Shown here: positions 7,378 through 14,271 of the stretch, piece by piece
How the letters are laid out: each line of letters opens with the position of its first letter
How positions within the stretch are numbered: position 1 is the stretch's first letter
Origin: Dehalococcoidia bacterium
Lineage (GTDB): Bacteria; Chloroflexota; Dehalococcoidia; Dehalococcoidales; Fen-1064
NCBI GenBank assembly: GCA_030691775.1
Contig: JAUYDN010000099.1
Span: 1-35,184 of the forward strand
Direction of reading: 5' to 3'
DNA length: 35,184 nucleotides
Translations under genes and position numbers: made by a program
The notes under the pieces: model-generated
What the model was told of the DNA's origin: nothing
Database searches by the model: none
Seen by the model: only the letters and a program-made list of their open reading frames with translations

Positions 7378-9715
7378 GGACATACTCTCCAGGCTTCCCG
7401 GTGCTAAGCAAAGTGGTGATAGCTGGACAGCGCCTTGTAACCTATCGGGGCATAAGACACCGGCGGGACACCTTACCTTAAAGGATGCTGGAGACAAGGC
7501 ACTTGTTACTTGCCAGGGCGGGAAGCATAGCTACCAGGACTATTGCCAGGCATGGGGCTTTGATTCTCTTACCTATTCTGATAATGGTATAGGGGGGAGT
7601 ACCACCAACGGTAGACCCTGTCAACCTGTCAACGGTAGGGCAAAACAGGCACAAAACAGGGTTGACACCCCCCTGTCAACTGTTGTCAACGGTGTCAACC
7701 TTACGACTTTGGCGGAAGCCAAGCACCTACCAGTAGACTTCCTTAAATCTCTGGGTATGAGCGACTTCAAGTACAACGGACAGCCTTCAGTCAAAATACC
7801 CTACTATGCAGAGGACGGAACCGAACGGGCGGTACGTTTCAGGCTTGCCTTAACAGCAGCAGAGGGGACGCGCTTCAAGTGGCGGAAGGGCGACCATGCG
7901 ATGCCCTACGGATTAAACAGGTTAATAAAAATACGGAAAGCGGGTTGGGTTCTTATTGTTGAAGGTGAGTCTGACTGCTGGACGTGCTGGTTTCACAGCA
8001 TACCAGCACTAGGTGCGCCAGGGAAGGGGACATATCCGCCAGCGTGGGGGGAATATCTCAAGGGTCTCGATGTCTTTGTCTGGCAAGAGCCTGATGCCGA
8101 GGACTTCGTTTTGCGGGTACTTAAAGGCACGCCTGAATTGCGATATATCCCGGCACCGGACGGCATAAAGGACATTTCAGAAGCGCACATTCAGGGGCTT
8201 GATGTCCCGTCATGGCTAGAGGACTTGAAAGCCAAATCAGAATCAGGACAGGCACTAAAAGCTCAAAATGACAATGAGCGGTTAGGGCAGCTTTACATCA
8301 AGGCAAAAGCGGTTATCGAGGCTGAAGACCCCCTGGAACTAATATCGGCTGCAATCCGGGGCTTGGGTTATGGCGGTGATATAAGACCCACTATAATCGT
8401 TTACCTCGCTGCCACGTCCCGTCTACTGGCTATGCGTGATGGTGCTATGCCGGTACACCTTTTAATAATGGGGATTAGCTCTAGCGGCAAATCCTATACT
8501 TTGCGTGTAGTCCTGATTCTTTTCCCTGCGGAGGCTTACCACGTCATAAGCGCAGGCTCACCACGTACCATTATTTACGATGATACAGACCTTCAGCATC
8601 GGTTACTGGTATTCGGGGAAGCGGACAGTTTACCGGCGGGTGAAGATAACCCGGCAGCAAGCGCCATTCGTAATTTGCTTCAAGACCATTCTCTCCATTG
8701 GGAGGTCACCATTCGGGACGCTGACACCGGGGATTTCACCGTGCGCAAGGTAGTTAAGCCGGGACCTACGGTTTTAATCACTACCAGCACCCGGTCACTG
8801 GGAGCGCAACTAATGACCCGCCTTTTTACCCTGGAGATTGGGGATTCAAAAGAGCAAATCGAGGCGGCGCTTAAAACGCAGGCAGCACTAGAGATTGAAG
8901 GCTCAAAGCCTCTTGACGGTTCGCTTGTATCTTTTCAGGCTTATCTACAGTTGAAAGCACCATTCAAGGTGATTGTCCCCTACGCTGGAGAACTGGCTAA
9001 TGGCATGGCTAAAATGGCTTCAGCACCACGCATTTTAAGGGACTTTGCACGCCTTCTGAGTCTCATTAAGTCAGTCGCCATTATCCGTCACCACTGGCGG
9101 GAAACAGATAATGATGGGCGTCTTGTGGCTACTTTGACCGATTACGAGACGGTAAGGGAGCTGGTGAACGATATGTATATTGATTCCAGCACTGGTGCTA
9201 CTAGCGAGATAAGGGCACTTGTAGATGCGGTGAGAGCACTTGACGCCACCAGGGGTAACGGTGGTCAAATCACCAATACCACATTGGCAAAGCACCTGGC
9301 GACAGGCGTAAAGCAAGTCACCCGGCGGGCTGGTAGGGCTATCAAGGCTGGATGGCTAGTCAACCGAGAGCAACGGAAGTTCTATCCGGCGGATTATGCA
9401 CCGGGTGAACCTATGCCAGAAGTGGAAGGTTTGCCGGTGCTAGAAGGCTTGACAGGGTTGACATCCCTTGACACCCCCCTGTCAATGAATTCTGAAGCTA
9501 AAAATGAGGGGGTTGACAGGTTGACACACCTTACCGTTGGCGATATACCCCCTCCCCCTGACACCGACCTGCCGCCGGTTCCCAACCATCCCTGCCATGA
9601 CTGCGGGAAAGACGAATGGTCTTTTGAAGAGAAAGGTGGAACGGTGTACTCGAAATGTGCGAGCTGTGGCATTGTTCACTATCCGGCTGGCTGCCCGCAA
9701 TGCCGAGAAGGGTAA
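7358..9715 (+). CDS. primase-helicase (TOPRIM plus P-loop ATPase)
   Basis: This 785-aa replication protein probably primes and unwinds element DNA. In order it shows an N-terminal CHC2-like zinc finger (Cys27, His32, Cys52, His57), a TOPRIM-like motif VEGESD (201-206) with an acidic follow-up (VWQEPDAED, 241-249), a P-loop GISSSGKS (372-379), a Walker B-like LLVFGEAD (416-423), a winged-helix-like region (about 610-680) and a C-terminal zinc ribbon with CHDCG, CASCG and CPQC (743-785). The layout is reminiscent of phage P4 alpha-type proteins and of primase/DUF3987-like proteins on integrative elements. The start is supported by AGGGGGGAGA. Both interdomain linkers coincide with clusters of TTGACA/TGTCAA at DNA level (see repeats). 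Confidence 0.85.
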   Translation: MRPRDFEDILSRLPGAKQSGDSWTAPCNLSGHKTPAGHLTLKDAGDKALVTCQGGKHSYQDYCQAWGFDSLTYSDNGIGGSTTNGRPCQPVNGRAKQAQNRVDTPLSTVVNGVNLTTLAEAKHLPVDFLKSLGMSDFKYNGQPSVKIPYYAEDGTERAVRFRLALTAAEGTRFKWRKGDHAMPYGLNRLIKIRKAGWVLIVEGESDCWTCWFHSIPALGAPGKGTYPPAWGEYLKGLDVFVWQEPDAEDFVLRVLKGTPELRYIPAPDGIKDISEAHIQGLDVPSWLEDLKAKSESGQALKAQNDNERLGQLYIKAKAVIEAEDPLELISAAIRGLGYGGDIRPTIIVYLAATSRLLAMRDGAMPVHLLIMGISSSGKSYTLRVVLILFPAEAYHVISAGSPRTIIYDDTDLQHRLLVFGEADSLPAGEDNPAASAIRNLLQDHSLHWEVTIRDADTGDFTVRKVVKPGPTVLITTSTRSLGAQLMTRLFTLEIGDSKEQIEAALKTQAALEIEGSKPLDGSLVSFQAYLQLKAPFKVIVPYAGELANGMAKMASAPRILRDFARLLSLIKSVAIIRHHWRETDNDGRLVATLTDYETVRELVNDMYIDSSTGATSEIRALVDAVRALDATRGNGGQITNTTLAKHLATGVKQVTRRAGRAIKAGWLVNREQRKFYPADYAPGEPMPEVEGLPVLEGLTGLTSLDTPLSMNSEAKNEGVDRLTHLTVGDIPPPPDTDLPPVPNHPCHDCGKDEWSFEEKGGTVYSKCASCGIVHYPAGCPQCREG
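7619..7699. repeat. cluster 1 of the TGTCAAC/GTTGACA motif
   Basis: TGTCAAC occurs at 7619-7625, 7627-7633, 7674-7680, 7684-7690 and 7693-7699, with the inverse GTTGACA at 7661-7667: six copies in 81 bases. Copies at 7661 and 7674 form a perfect inverted repeat around CCCCCC. The stretch encodes the linker after the zinc finger (about residues 88-114). Confidence 0.75.
9448..9526. repeat. cluster 2 of the TTGACA/TGTCAA motif
   Basis: TTGACA occurs at 9449-9454, 9458-9463, 9468-9473, 9513-9518 and 9521-9526, and TGTCAA at 9480-9485: six copies in 78 bases. The 18-base unit TTGACACCCCCCTGTCAA (9468-9485) is identical to 7662-7679 in cluster 1. The stretch encodes the linker between the winged-helix region and the C-terminal zinc ribbon (about residues 697-723). 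Confidence 0.75.
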
Positions 9716-9720
9716 AGTCT

Positions 9721-11112
9721 ATGTCGAAAGCTATGAATCAAATCCTGGAGCTTGGTCAAAATGCCGACAAGTTTCACCCGGCGGCTGTCAAGCAATACCG
9801 GGAGTTTCTTGATGAAATTTACGAGAAGGTACCGCTGGATACGATTACTGATGATGATGTGAAGGCATTTCTCTCTAAATCGGATTTTGAAGACTACCAG
9901 CATAGCATAAAAAGTCTATTTGAATGGCTTGCAAAATGCCTGCTGACCAATGATTCGTCCGCGCTCAAGAGTTATCCTCCTTTATTCCCCGTTTGGGGCG
10001 TATTTGGTTTTAAGAATTTATTGCTGAAAGTCTATCAAGGGAAACTGTACCGCCAAATGGTAGCAGATGCTCAAAATCGGGAGCATCTGGATTCGAGGCG
10101 GAGGGACCGAGAACGGGAAGAGGCAAGAATAGAACATCAGCAGTGGGTGAACCGGGTTAATAAAAGCCTGGATACTCTCAAGGCAAACCTGAGCAAGAAC
10201 ACCATGCCAGAATTCCAAACTCCGGTCTGGCTGAAATCTTACCATCCCTCAGTTTGGGTTAAACAGCTATCTGGTCCAACTAAAGACTGGTTCACTGCAA
10301 AGACCAGCATAATAGTTGCCGCTTACAAAGTGACACTGGAGAAAGCTCTTCGGGACCACGTATATGTTCAGTTCTTTTATTGGGCTTATCATCTCCCCGC
10401 TGTTCAGTATCAAGCGGTCAGCCCACCGCTGGTTTCGGTCAAAGGTCATCCGCTCAAAGTAAAGCCGGGGGTTCCCTGCCTTAAGTGGCTGCTGGCTACA
10501 TATATCATATCGGTCACCGAATTTTGGCAGGCAGCGGGGAATATTACCGATAGACGCTATGGCCATGATTTTCAAGTTCAATCTTCCCCTGAGAAATTGG
10601 GCACAGTTTATTCTGGACCTGCGTTTTGGAAATACCAGGACGCCTTCGTGACTCCCCTTAGTCTTCTCGCCCTGCTCGCTTGGGGAAAAGCCGAGCTGCC
10701 TGGTGTTGAGGTAGTAAATAGGGATGCACCCTGGACCGTATTCAGAGTCGCGGGATTCTCGACTGAAATTAGCTTACATGACGATTTTATTAAATTTGTC
10801 AGGGATATGACTAAAACAACTTCGCTGGATAAAGCTCTGCTGGACAGAAAGATGTGCGACAAGGAAACTGCCGGATTGGTTAAAGCAAAGCTAGAGAAGT
10901 TGAAGGAGCCGGAAGCTCATGCTGTAGTCCCCGGAACTACCAGTGAACCGGAGAGCACCGGAGACCCTTACATGGATGTGTTTTCCGCTCTCGTGGGGCT
11001 GGGCTATACCAAGGGTGAGGCGACAAAGGCGGCAAAGTTCGCCTGCGAGAAACATCCCCACGAAACGCTGGCAAATAAGATAAAAATTGCGTTGCAATAC
11101 CCGAGTAAATAA
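9721..11112 (+). CDS. element-encoded protein of unknown function with a RuvA-C-like tail
   Basis: I do not recognise this 463-aa protein. Residues about 120-165 are a charged helix or coiled coil rich in Arg and Glu (RRRDREREEARIEHQQ). The middle is aromatic-rich (FFYWAYHLPAVQYQ) but lacks a clean membrane helix. The last 45 residues (SALVGLGYTKGEATKAAKFA) resemble the C-terminal UBA-like domain of RuvA, which binds a partner motor protein. ATG 9721 is chosen for GAGAAGGG upstream; the longer frame to 9655 overlaps the primase gene. It begins five bases after the primase-helicase stop, so a role in element replication or as a helicase partner is a fair inference. Confidence 0.7.
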   Translation: MSKAMNQILELGQNADKFHPAAVKQYREFLDEIYEKVPLDTITDDDVKAFLSKSDFEDYQHSIKSLFEWLAKCLLTNDSSALKSYPPLFPVWGVFGFKNLLLKVYQGKLYRQMVADAQNREHLDSRRRDREREEARIEHQQWVNRVNKSLDTLKANLSKNTMPEFQTPVWLKSYHPSVWVKQLSGPTKDWFTAKTSIIVAAYKVTLEKALRDHVYVQFFYWAYHLPAVQYQAVSPPLVSVKGHPLKVKPGVPCLKWLLATYIISVTEFWQAAGNITDRRYGHDFQVQSSPEKLGTVYSGPAFWKYQDAFVTPLSLLALLAWGKAELPGVEVVNRDAPWTVFRVAGFSTEISLHDDFIKFVRDMTKTTSLDKALLDRKMCDKETAGLVKAKLEKLKEPEAHAVVPGTTSEPESTGDPYMDVFSALVGLGYTKGEATKAAKFACEKHPHETLANKIKIALQYPSK

Positions 11113-11125
11113 TCTTGTGCCCTAC

Positions 11126-11166
11126 ATATCGCTATGGGCATACAGGACGGTAGTCCTGAGTGATAT
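11126..11166 (+). other. two-tier RNA hairpin in an intergenic leader
   Basis: ATATCGCT (11126-11133) pairs with AGTGATAT (11159-11166), with one G-U pair. Inside, CAGGAC (11143-11148) pairs with GTCCTG (11153-11158) around GGTA, leaving a nine-base one-sided bulge. No T tract follows, so a leader or processing element is more likely than a terminator. No Rfam family is recognised. Confidence 0.4.
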
Positions 11167-11177
11167 AGTCCGAGCCT

Positions 11178-11209
11178 GATTGATTGATAGCTAATAGATT
11201 GATTGATAG
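11178..11209 (+). repeat. 13-base direct repeat upstream of the zinc-ribbon gene
   Basis: GATTGATTGATAG occurs at 11178-11190 and 11197-11209, 19 bases apart, and each copy is followed within two bases by CTAA. It lies just upstream of the ribosome site for the gene at 11230 and may be an operator or simple slippage repeat. Confidence 0.5.
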
Positions 11210-11229
11210 AGCTAAAGGGGAGAAAAACT

Positions 11230-11490
11230 ATGGCAAATGTTAAAACAGACTTGGTTCTAAAATGTCCCTGTGGGGCATCCAGTCCGGTGTTTGAAGGTAA
11301 GGGCTGGAATAGCCATTGCGTTGGTTGCGGACGGGTGAGCTTCTGGTCGAATCCTCTGCTTACCGAGCGGTTGAAATTTGGCGGTCCACTGTGTAAGCAC
11401 AAACCCGAATTAAAGCCCTGCAAGAATCCCAAGATACTGACATCTTTTTGTCTCGTTTGCAGGGTGCGGGTATTCCTGCCCGCTTCCTAG
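11230..11490 (+). CDS. zinc-ribbon miniprotein
   Basis: This 86-aa protein carries several metal-binding-type cysteine pairs: CPCG near residues 12-15, HCVGCG near residues 29-34, a CKH/C pair around residues 55-63, and CLVC near residues 74-77. That pattern suggests one or two zinc ribbons and a nucleic-acid or protein-binding role. The family is not recognised. ATG 11230 is supported by AAAGGGGAG eight bases upstream; an earlier in-frame ATG at 11203 lies inside the direct repeat. Confidence 0.65.
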   Translation: MANVKTDLVLKCPCGASSPVFEGKGWNSHCVGCGRVSFWSNPLLTERLKFGGPLCKHKPELKPCKNPKILTSFCLVCRVRVFLPAS

Positions 11491-11507
11491 AAGGGAGGTA
11501 ACGGACA

Positions 11508-11726
11508 ATGATAGTTCAGTGTCCTCACTGCGGCAAAGAAATAGCGGTGAATGGTTTAGGTCGTCCGAGGTTAGATATACCACTCAAAAACGTTTATGAG
11601 TCCCTTTCGAGGCATTGTAGCGTGATAGCAGCAGCCAATGAGCTAGGTTGTAGTCCAGCTTACATATTTGGCGCCCTGAAAGCCAATGGGATGAAATTAA
11701 AGGATGTGCTAAAGAGATGCGAGTAG
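11508..11726 (+). CDS. small zinc-finger plus HTH protein coupled to the recombinase
   Basis: This 72-aa protein starts with a CPHCGKE zinc knuckle and continues into a helix-turn-helix-like region (SRHCSVIAAANELGCSPAYIFGAL). GGGAGGTAA precedes the ATG. Its last ten bases overlap the serine recombinase start at 11717, so the two are probably co-translated. It may be a DNA-binding accessory or directionality factor for that recombinase; this is inference from position only. Confidence 0.65.
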   Translation: MIVQCPHCGKEIAVNGLGRPRLDIPLKNVYESLSRHCSVIAAANELGCSPAYIFGALKANGMKLKDVLKRCE

Positions 11727-12274
11727 CAGCCTACCTTCGGGTATCAACTTCAGACCAGAGTGTTGATAATCAGTTACCTGCCATTGAGCAATTAGTTAAG
11801 GACAGGGGTTGGGAGCTGGCAGAAGTTTATGCGGAACATGAAAGCGCCTGGCGGTCCGGGCATCAGTATGAACTGAAGCACTTGCTGGATGATTTACGGA
11901 GCGGCAAACATAAATACGATTATGTGGTCGTTTGGAGCTTGGATAGATTAACCAGAGAAGGCATCGCCAAGATATTTGACCTGATGCATTCTTTTAAGAC
12001 GTGCGGTTGCCAGGTGATAAGCGTTAAAGAGCCGTGGACCGAGACGAGCGGTATTATGACTGACTTACTTTATGCTGTAAGCGCCTGGGTAGCTGAATTT
12101 GAAAGCAGCAGACGCTCGGAACGGATTCAAGCTGGTATCAAGCGAAAGACGGAAAGGGAGGGTTATAGACCAGGCCGTCAGAAAGGTGCTAAGGATAGGG
12201 GAAAGAGGGACCGCACCGGGTATCTCCTACGGTATGCCAAGAAGAAAAGAACACCGGTTGGAGCGAGCAAATAA
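11717..12274 (+). CDS. serine recombinase (resolvase/invertase family)
   Basis: This 185-aa serine recombinase has the N-terminal catalytic domain YLRVST with nucleophile Ser10, the conserved SLDRLTR motif near residues 73-80, and a short basic C-terminus (GRQKGAKDRGKRDRTG) that looks like a reduced DNA-binding HTH. The length matches small resolvases and invertases, not large serine integrases. It overlaps the upstream zinc-finger/HTH gene by ten bases. A second recombinase type on an element that already has a tyrosine integrase suggests resolution or inversion rather than integration. Confidence 0.9.
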   Translation: MRVAAYLRVSTSDQSVDNQLPAIEQLVKDRGWELAEVYAEHESAWRSGHQYELKHLLDDLRSGKHKYDYVVVWSLDRLTREGIAKIFDLMHSFKTCGCQVISVKEPWTETSGIMTDLLYAVSAWVAEFESSRRSERIQAGIKRKTEREGYRPGRQKGAKDRGKRDRTGYLLRYAKKKRTPVGASK

Positions 12275-12427
12275 ACTATCGGGAAAAATCTACTTCTGGA
12301 TTAGATAGACCGAGGTATTAAAAAATTGACTGTAAATATAGGGTAGCTATTTTGCGTAAGGAATTTGGCCTACAAGTTACACCAGTGCTGTGGCAGGGAA
12401 TTGTAGATACTCCAAAAAAGTTATGTT

Positions 12428-12456
12428 TTGTTGACGACTGGCAATAAGTGTATAAT
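12428..12456 (+). promoter_or_regulatory. candidate promoter of the defence cassette
   Basis: TTGTTG (12428-12433) and a perfect TATAAT (12451-12456) are 17 bases apart, about 85 bases upstream of the DUF262 gene. The rest of the 266-base gap (12275-12540) shows no gene; it holds one TGGCAATAA copy (12439-12447) matching the left-end repeats. Confidence 0.5.
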
Positions 12457-12540
12457 TACGATAATCAAAAAGACTCTTATTCGTGTTTTCGGGAATAGGC
12501 CCAGAGGCATGTCAGGCTAGACATAGACAGGAAGGAAGCC

Positions 12541-14214
12541 ATGATTGATATCCAGCCTCAGCTCCTGACCCTAAGCGGGTTGCTAAGCAAGCGTCTTTTC
12601 CGGATTCCTCAATATCAGCGCGCTTACAGTTGGCACTCCAGGCACAGACAAGATTTGTTTAACGACATCGTCAACACATGGCGTGCCGAGGGTGACCGCC
12701 AGCACTTCATGGCCACAGTAGTCGGACTCCGCCGTGAGAGGCGCATGATTGGAACCGACGAACACCAAGTGGTTGAAATTGTTGACGGTCAGCAACGGAT
12801 AACAACTGTCATTCTGCTTTTGAAAGCAATTGCGAAGATTGTGAATCGTTCGGACCAAGAGGGAGATAGAGTTGGCCGCGAACTCGATGAGACTCTAGTT
12901 AAGCCGGACAAAGCCTCGCTATTGCTCTTGCAGACGAACCACGATATCAGTAACTACTTTGCCGATTATCTGAGAACGGGAAATCACCCAAGCTCGGATT
13001 TGGCGACTACCCAATCAGACCGCGAACTTTTGCTCGCCATTGAGGAATGCGAGCAATTTCTAATGTCCTGTAGTAAAGAGGGCCTACCAGTTATCGACTT
13101 GGTTAGTCTGCTCAAGAACCGACTGACATTCGTGTTCCACGAAATTAGTGACGAAGCGCTGGTTTACACCGTTTTCGAAGTGTTGAACAGCCGTGGTCTT
13201 GAAGTCTCTTGGTTTGACCGTCTGAAGAGTATGCTAATGGCCATCGTGTTTGAAGCTAAGGAGAACAGTCCTGAGATTACAAGAGAAGTTCATACTCTTT
13301 GGAGTGACATCTACAGATGCGTCGGATTGCGAATAGGGATGAGTACAGAATCGCTTCGTTTCGCTGCATGTCTGCGTGAAAAAGCTGCTCCGAGCCGACT
13401 CCCCAGTGAGGAGGATGCTGCAAATATATTACGGACGCGGGCCAAGGCTAGTACTGCAGACGTAATCGAGATTACCAACTGGCTGAAAACGGTGACTGCA
13501 GCAATGGACAAAGTGCTCGGCGACCGCCGGACTAGAGGTGTTACGAGGATTGTGCAAGCACGCTTGGTCGCTGCTGCAATACATATTCGCCGCGATTTGA
13601 CCGATGGGGATAGGACAGAGGTGCTTCGCCGGTGGGAAAACGTTGCATTCCGCATGTACGGCATGTTTGGCTTGGACGCACGCTACGCCGTTGGAGACTA
13701 CATTCGGCTTGCTTGGAGGGTCGCGAATGAAAACCTGGACCGAGACGCAATTCTGAAGGAATTGTCGAGTATTGGAGCCCAGTACCCGATTACTGAAGCC
13801 TTAGAGAACCTCCGTAGCGCCGACCGCTATAACGGTTGGCAGGAAGAACTACGATATTTTCTTTTCAGGTATGAAGAGCATCTCACGAAGAAGGCAGGAC
13901 AGAATTTCAACAACGAACAATGGAATCATATCTGGATAGCTAACGCCTCGGATTCTATTGAACACATTCTCCCTCAGAGTTCAGGAAGTGATAAGGTGGA
14001 CCGCCTGGGAAATTTATTGTTGCTTCCCCCTAAGTTGAACTCCAAACTTCGTGCCCTCAGTCCGTCGAAGAAGTCCGAGGAATATCGCAAGACCGGCCTG
14101 TTGATAGCCGGGAAGGCAGCAGACCAAGTAGAGAGTTCTCGATGGGGACTAGGACAAATCAAAATCAGAGAGGACGAACTGTTGGACTGGGCAAAAACTG
14201 AATGGGCTGATTGA
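12541..14214 (+). CDS. DUF262-DUF1524 (GmrSD-like) protein
   Basis: This 557-aa protein shows the DUF262 signature IPQYQRAYSW (residues 22-31) and DGQQRITT (82-89), a ParB/sulfiredoxin-like fold that binds nucleotides. Its C-terminus has the DUF1524 HNH-type nuclease signature SIEHILPQ (His475) followed by GNLLLLPPKLN. The two halves correspond to GmrS and GmrD of modification-dependent type IV restriction, here as one chain. GGAAGGAAG precedes the ATG. It is the first gene of a co-directional cassette, 57 bases before the methyltransferase. A role as a nuclease against modified or invading DNA is inferred; other DUF262 proteins serve as subunits of larger systems. Confidence 0.88.
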   Translation: MIDIQPQLLTLSGLLSKRLFRIPQYQRAYSWHSRHRQDLFNDIVNTWRAEGDRQHFMATVVGLRRERRMIGTDEHQVVEIVDGQQRITTVILLLKAIAKIVNRSDQEGDRVGRELDETLVKPDKASLLLLQTNHDISNYFADYLRTGNHPSSDLATTQSDRELLLAIEECEQFLMSCSKEGLPVIDLVSLLKNRLTFVFHEISDEALVYTVFEVLNSRGLEVSWFDRLKSMLMAIVFEAKENSPEITREVHTLWSDIYRCVGLRIGMSTESLRFAACLREKAAPSRLPSEEDAANILRTRAKASTADVIEITNWLKTVTAAMDKVLGDRRTRGVTRIVQARLVAAAIHIRRDLTDGDRTEVLRRWENVAFRMYGMFGLDARYAVGDYIRLAWRVANENLDRDAILKELSSIGAQYPITEALENLRSADRYNGWQEELRYFLFRYEEHLTKKAGQNFNNEQWNHIWIANASDSIEHILPQSSGSDKVDRLGNLLLLPPKLNSKLRALSPSKKSEEYRKTGLLIAGKAADQVESSRWGLGQIKIREDELLDWAKTEWAD

Positions 14215-14271
14215 GCGGTTGCCCAGTCCCTCGGAGTGCAGTCATTTTCCCTTCGAAGCACAGGAGTCTTA

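Larger units (their letters stand above)
4862..12300. mobile_element. integrative element at tRNA-Lys(CTT); right end uncertain
   Basis: The sequence shows a tyrosine integrase adjacent to and reading toward the 3' end of a tRNA gene, then a divergent excisionase-like HTH gene, a primase-helicase, several small zinc-binding proteins and a serine recombinase. This is the architecture of an integrative element or phage satellite. No capsid, portal, terminase or conjugation gene is present in this stretch. The right boundary is not established: I found no second copy of the tRNA 3' end. The element may stop near 12.3-12.45 kb, or it may include the defence cassette up to about 22 kb. Confidence 0.65.

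Noticed and set aside
7619..7699. TGTCAAC cluster considered as a CRISPR array
   Set aside because: Repeats are only 6-7 bases with irregular spacing, occur in both orientations and lie inside a gene, and no cas genes are present.
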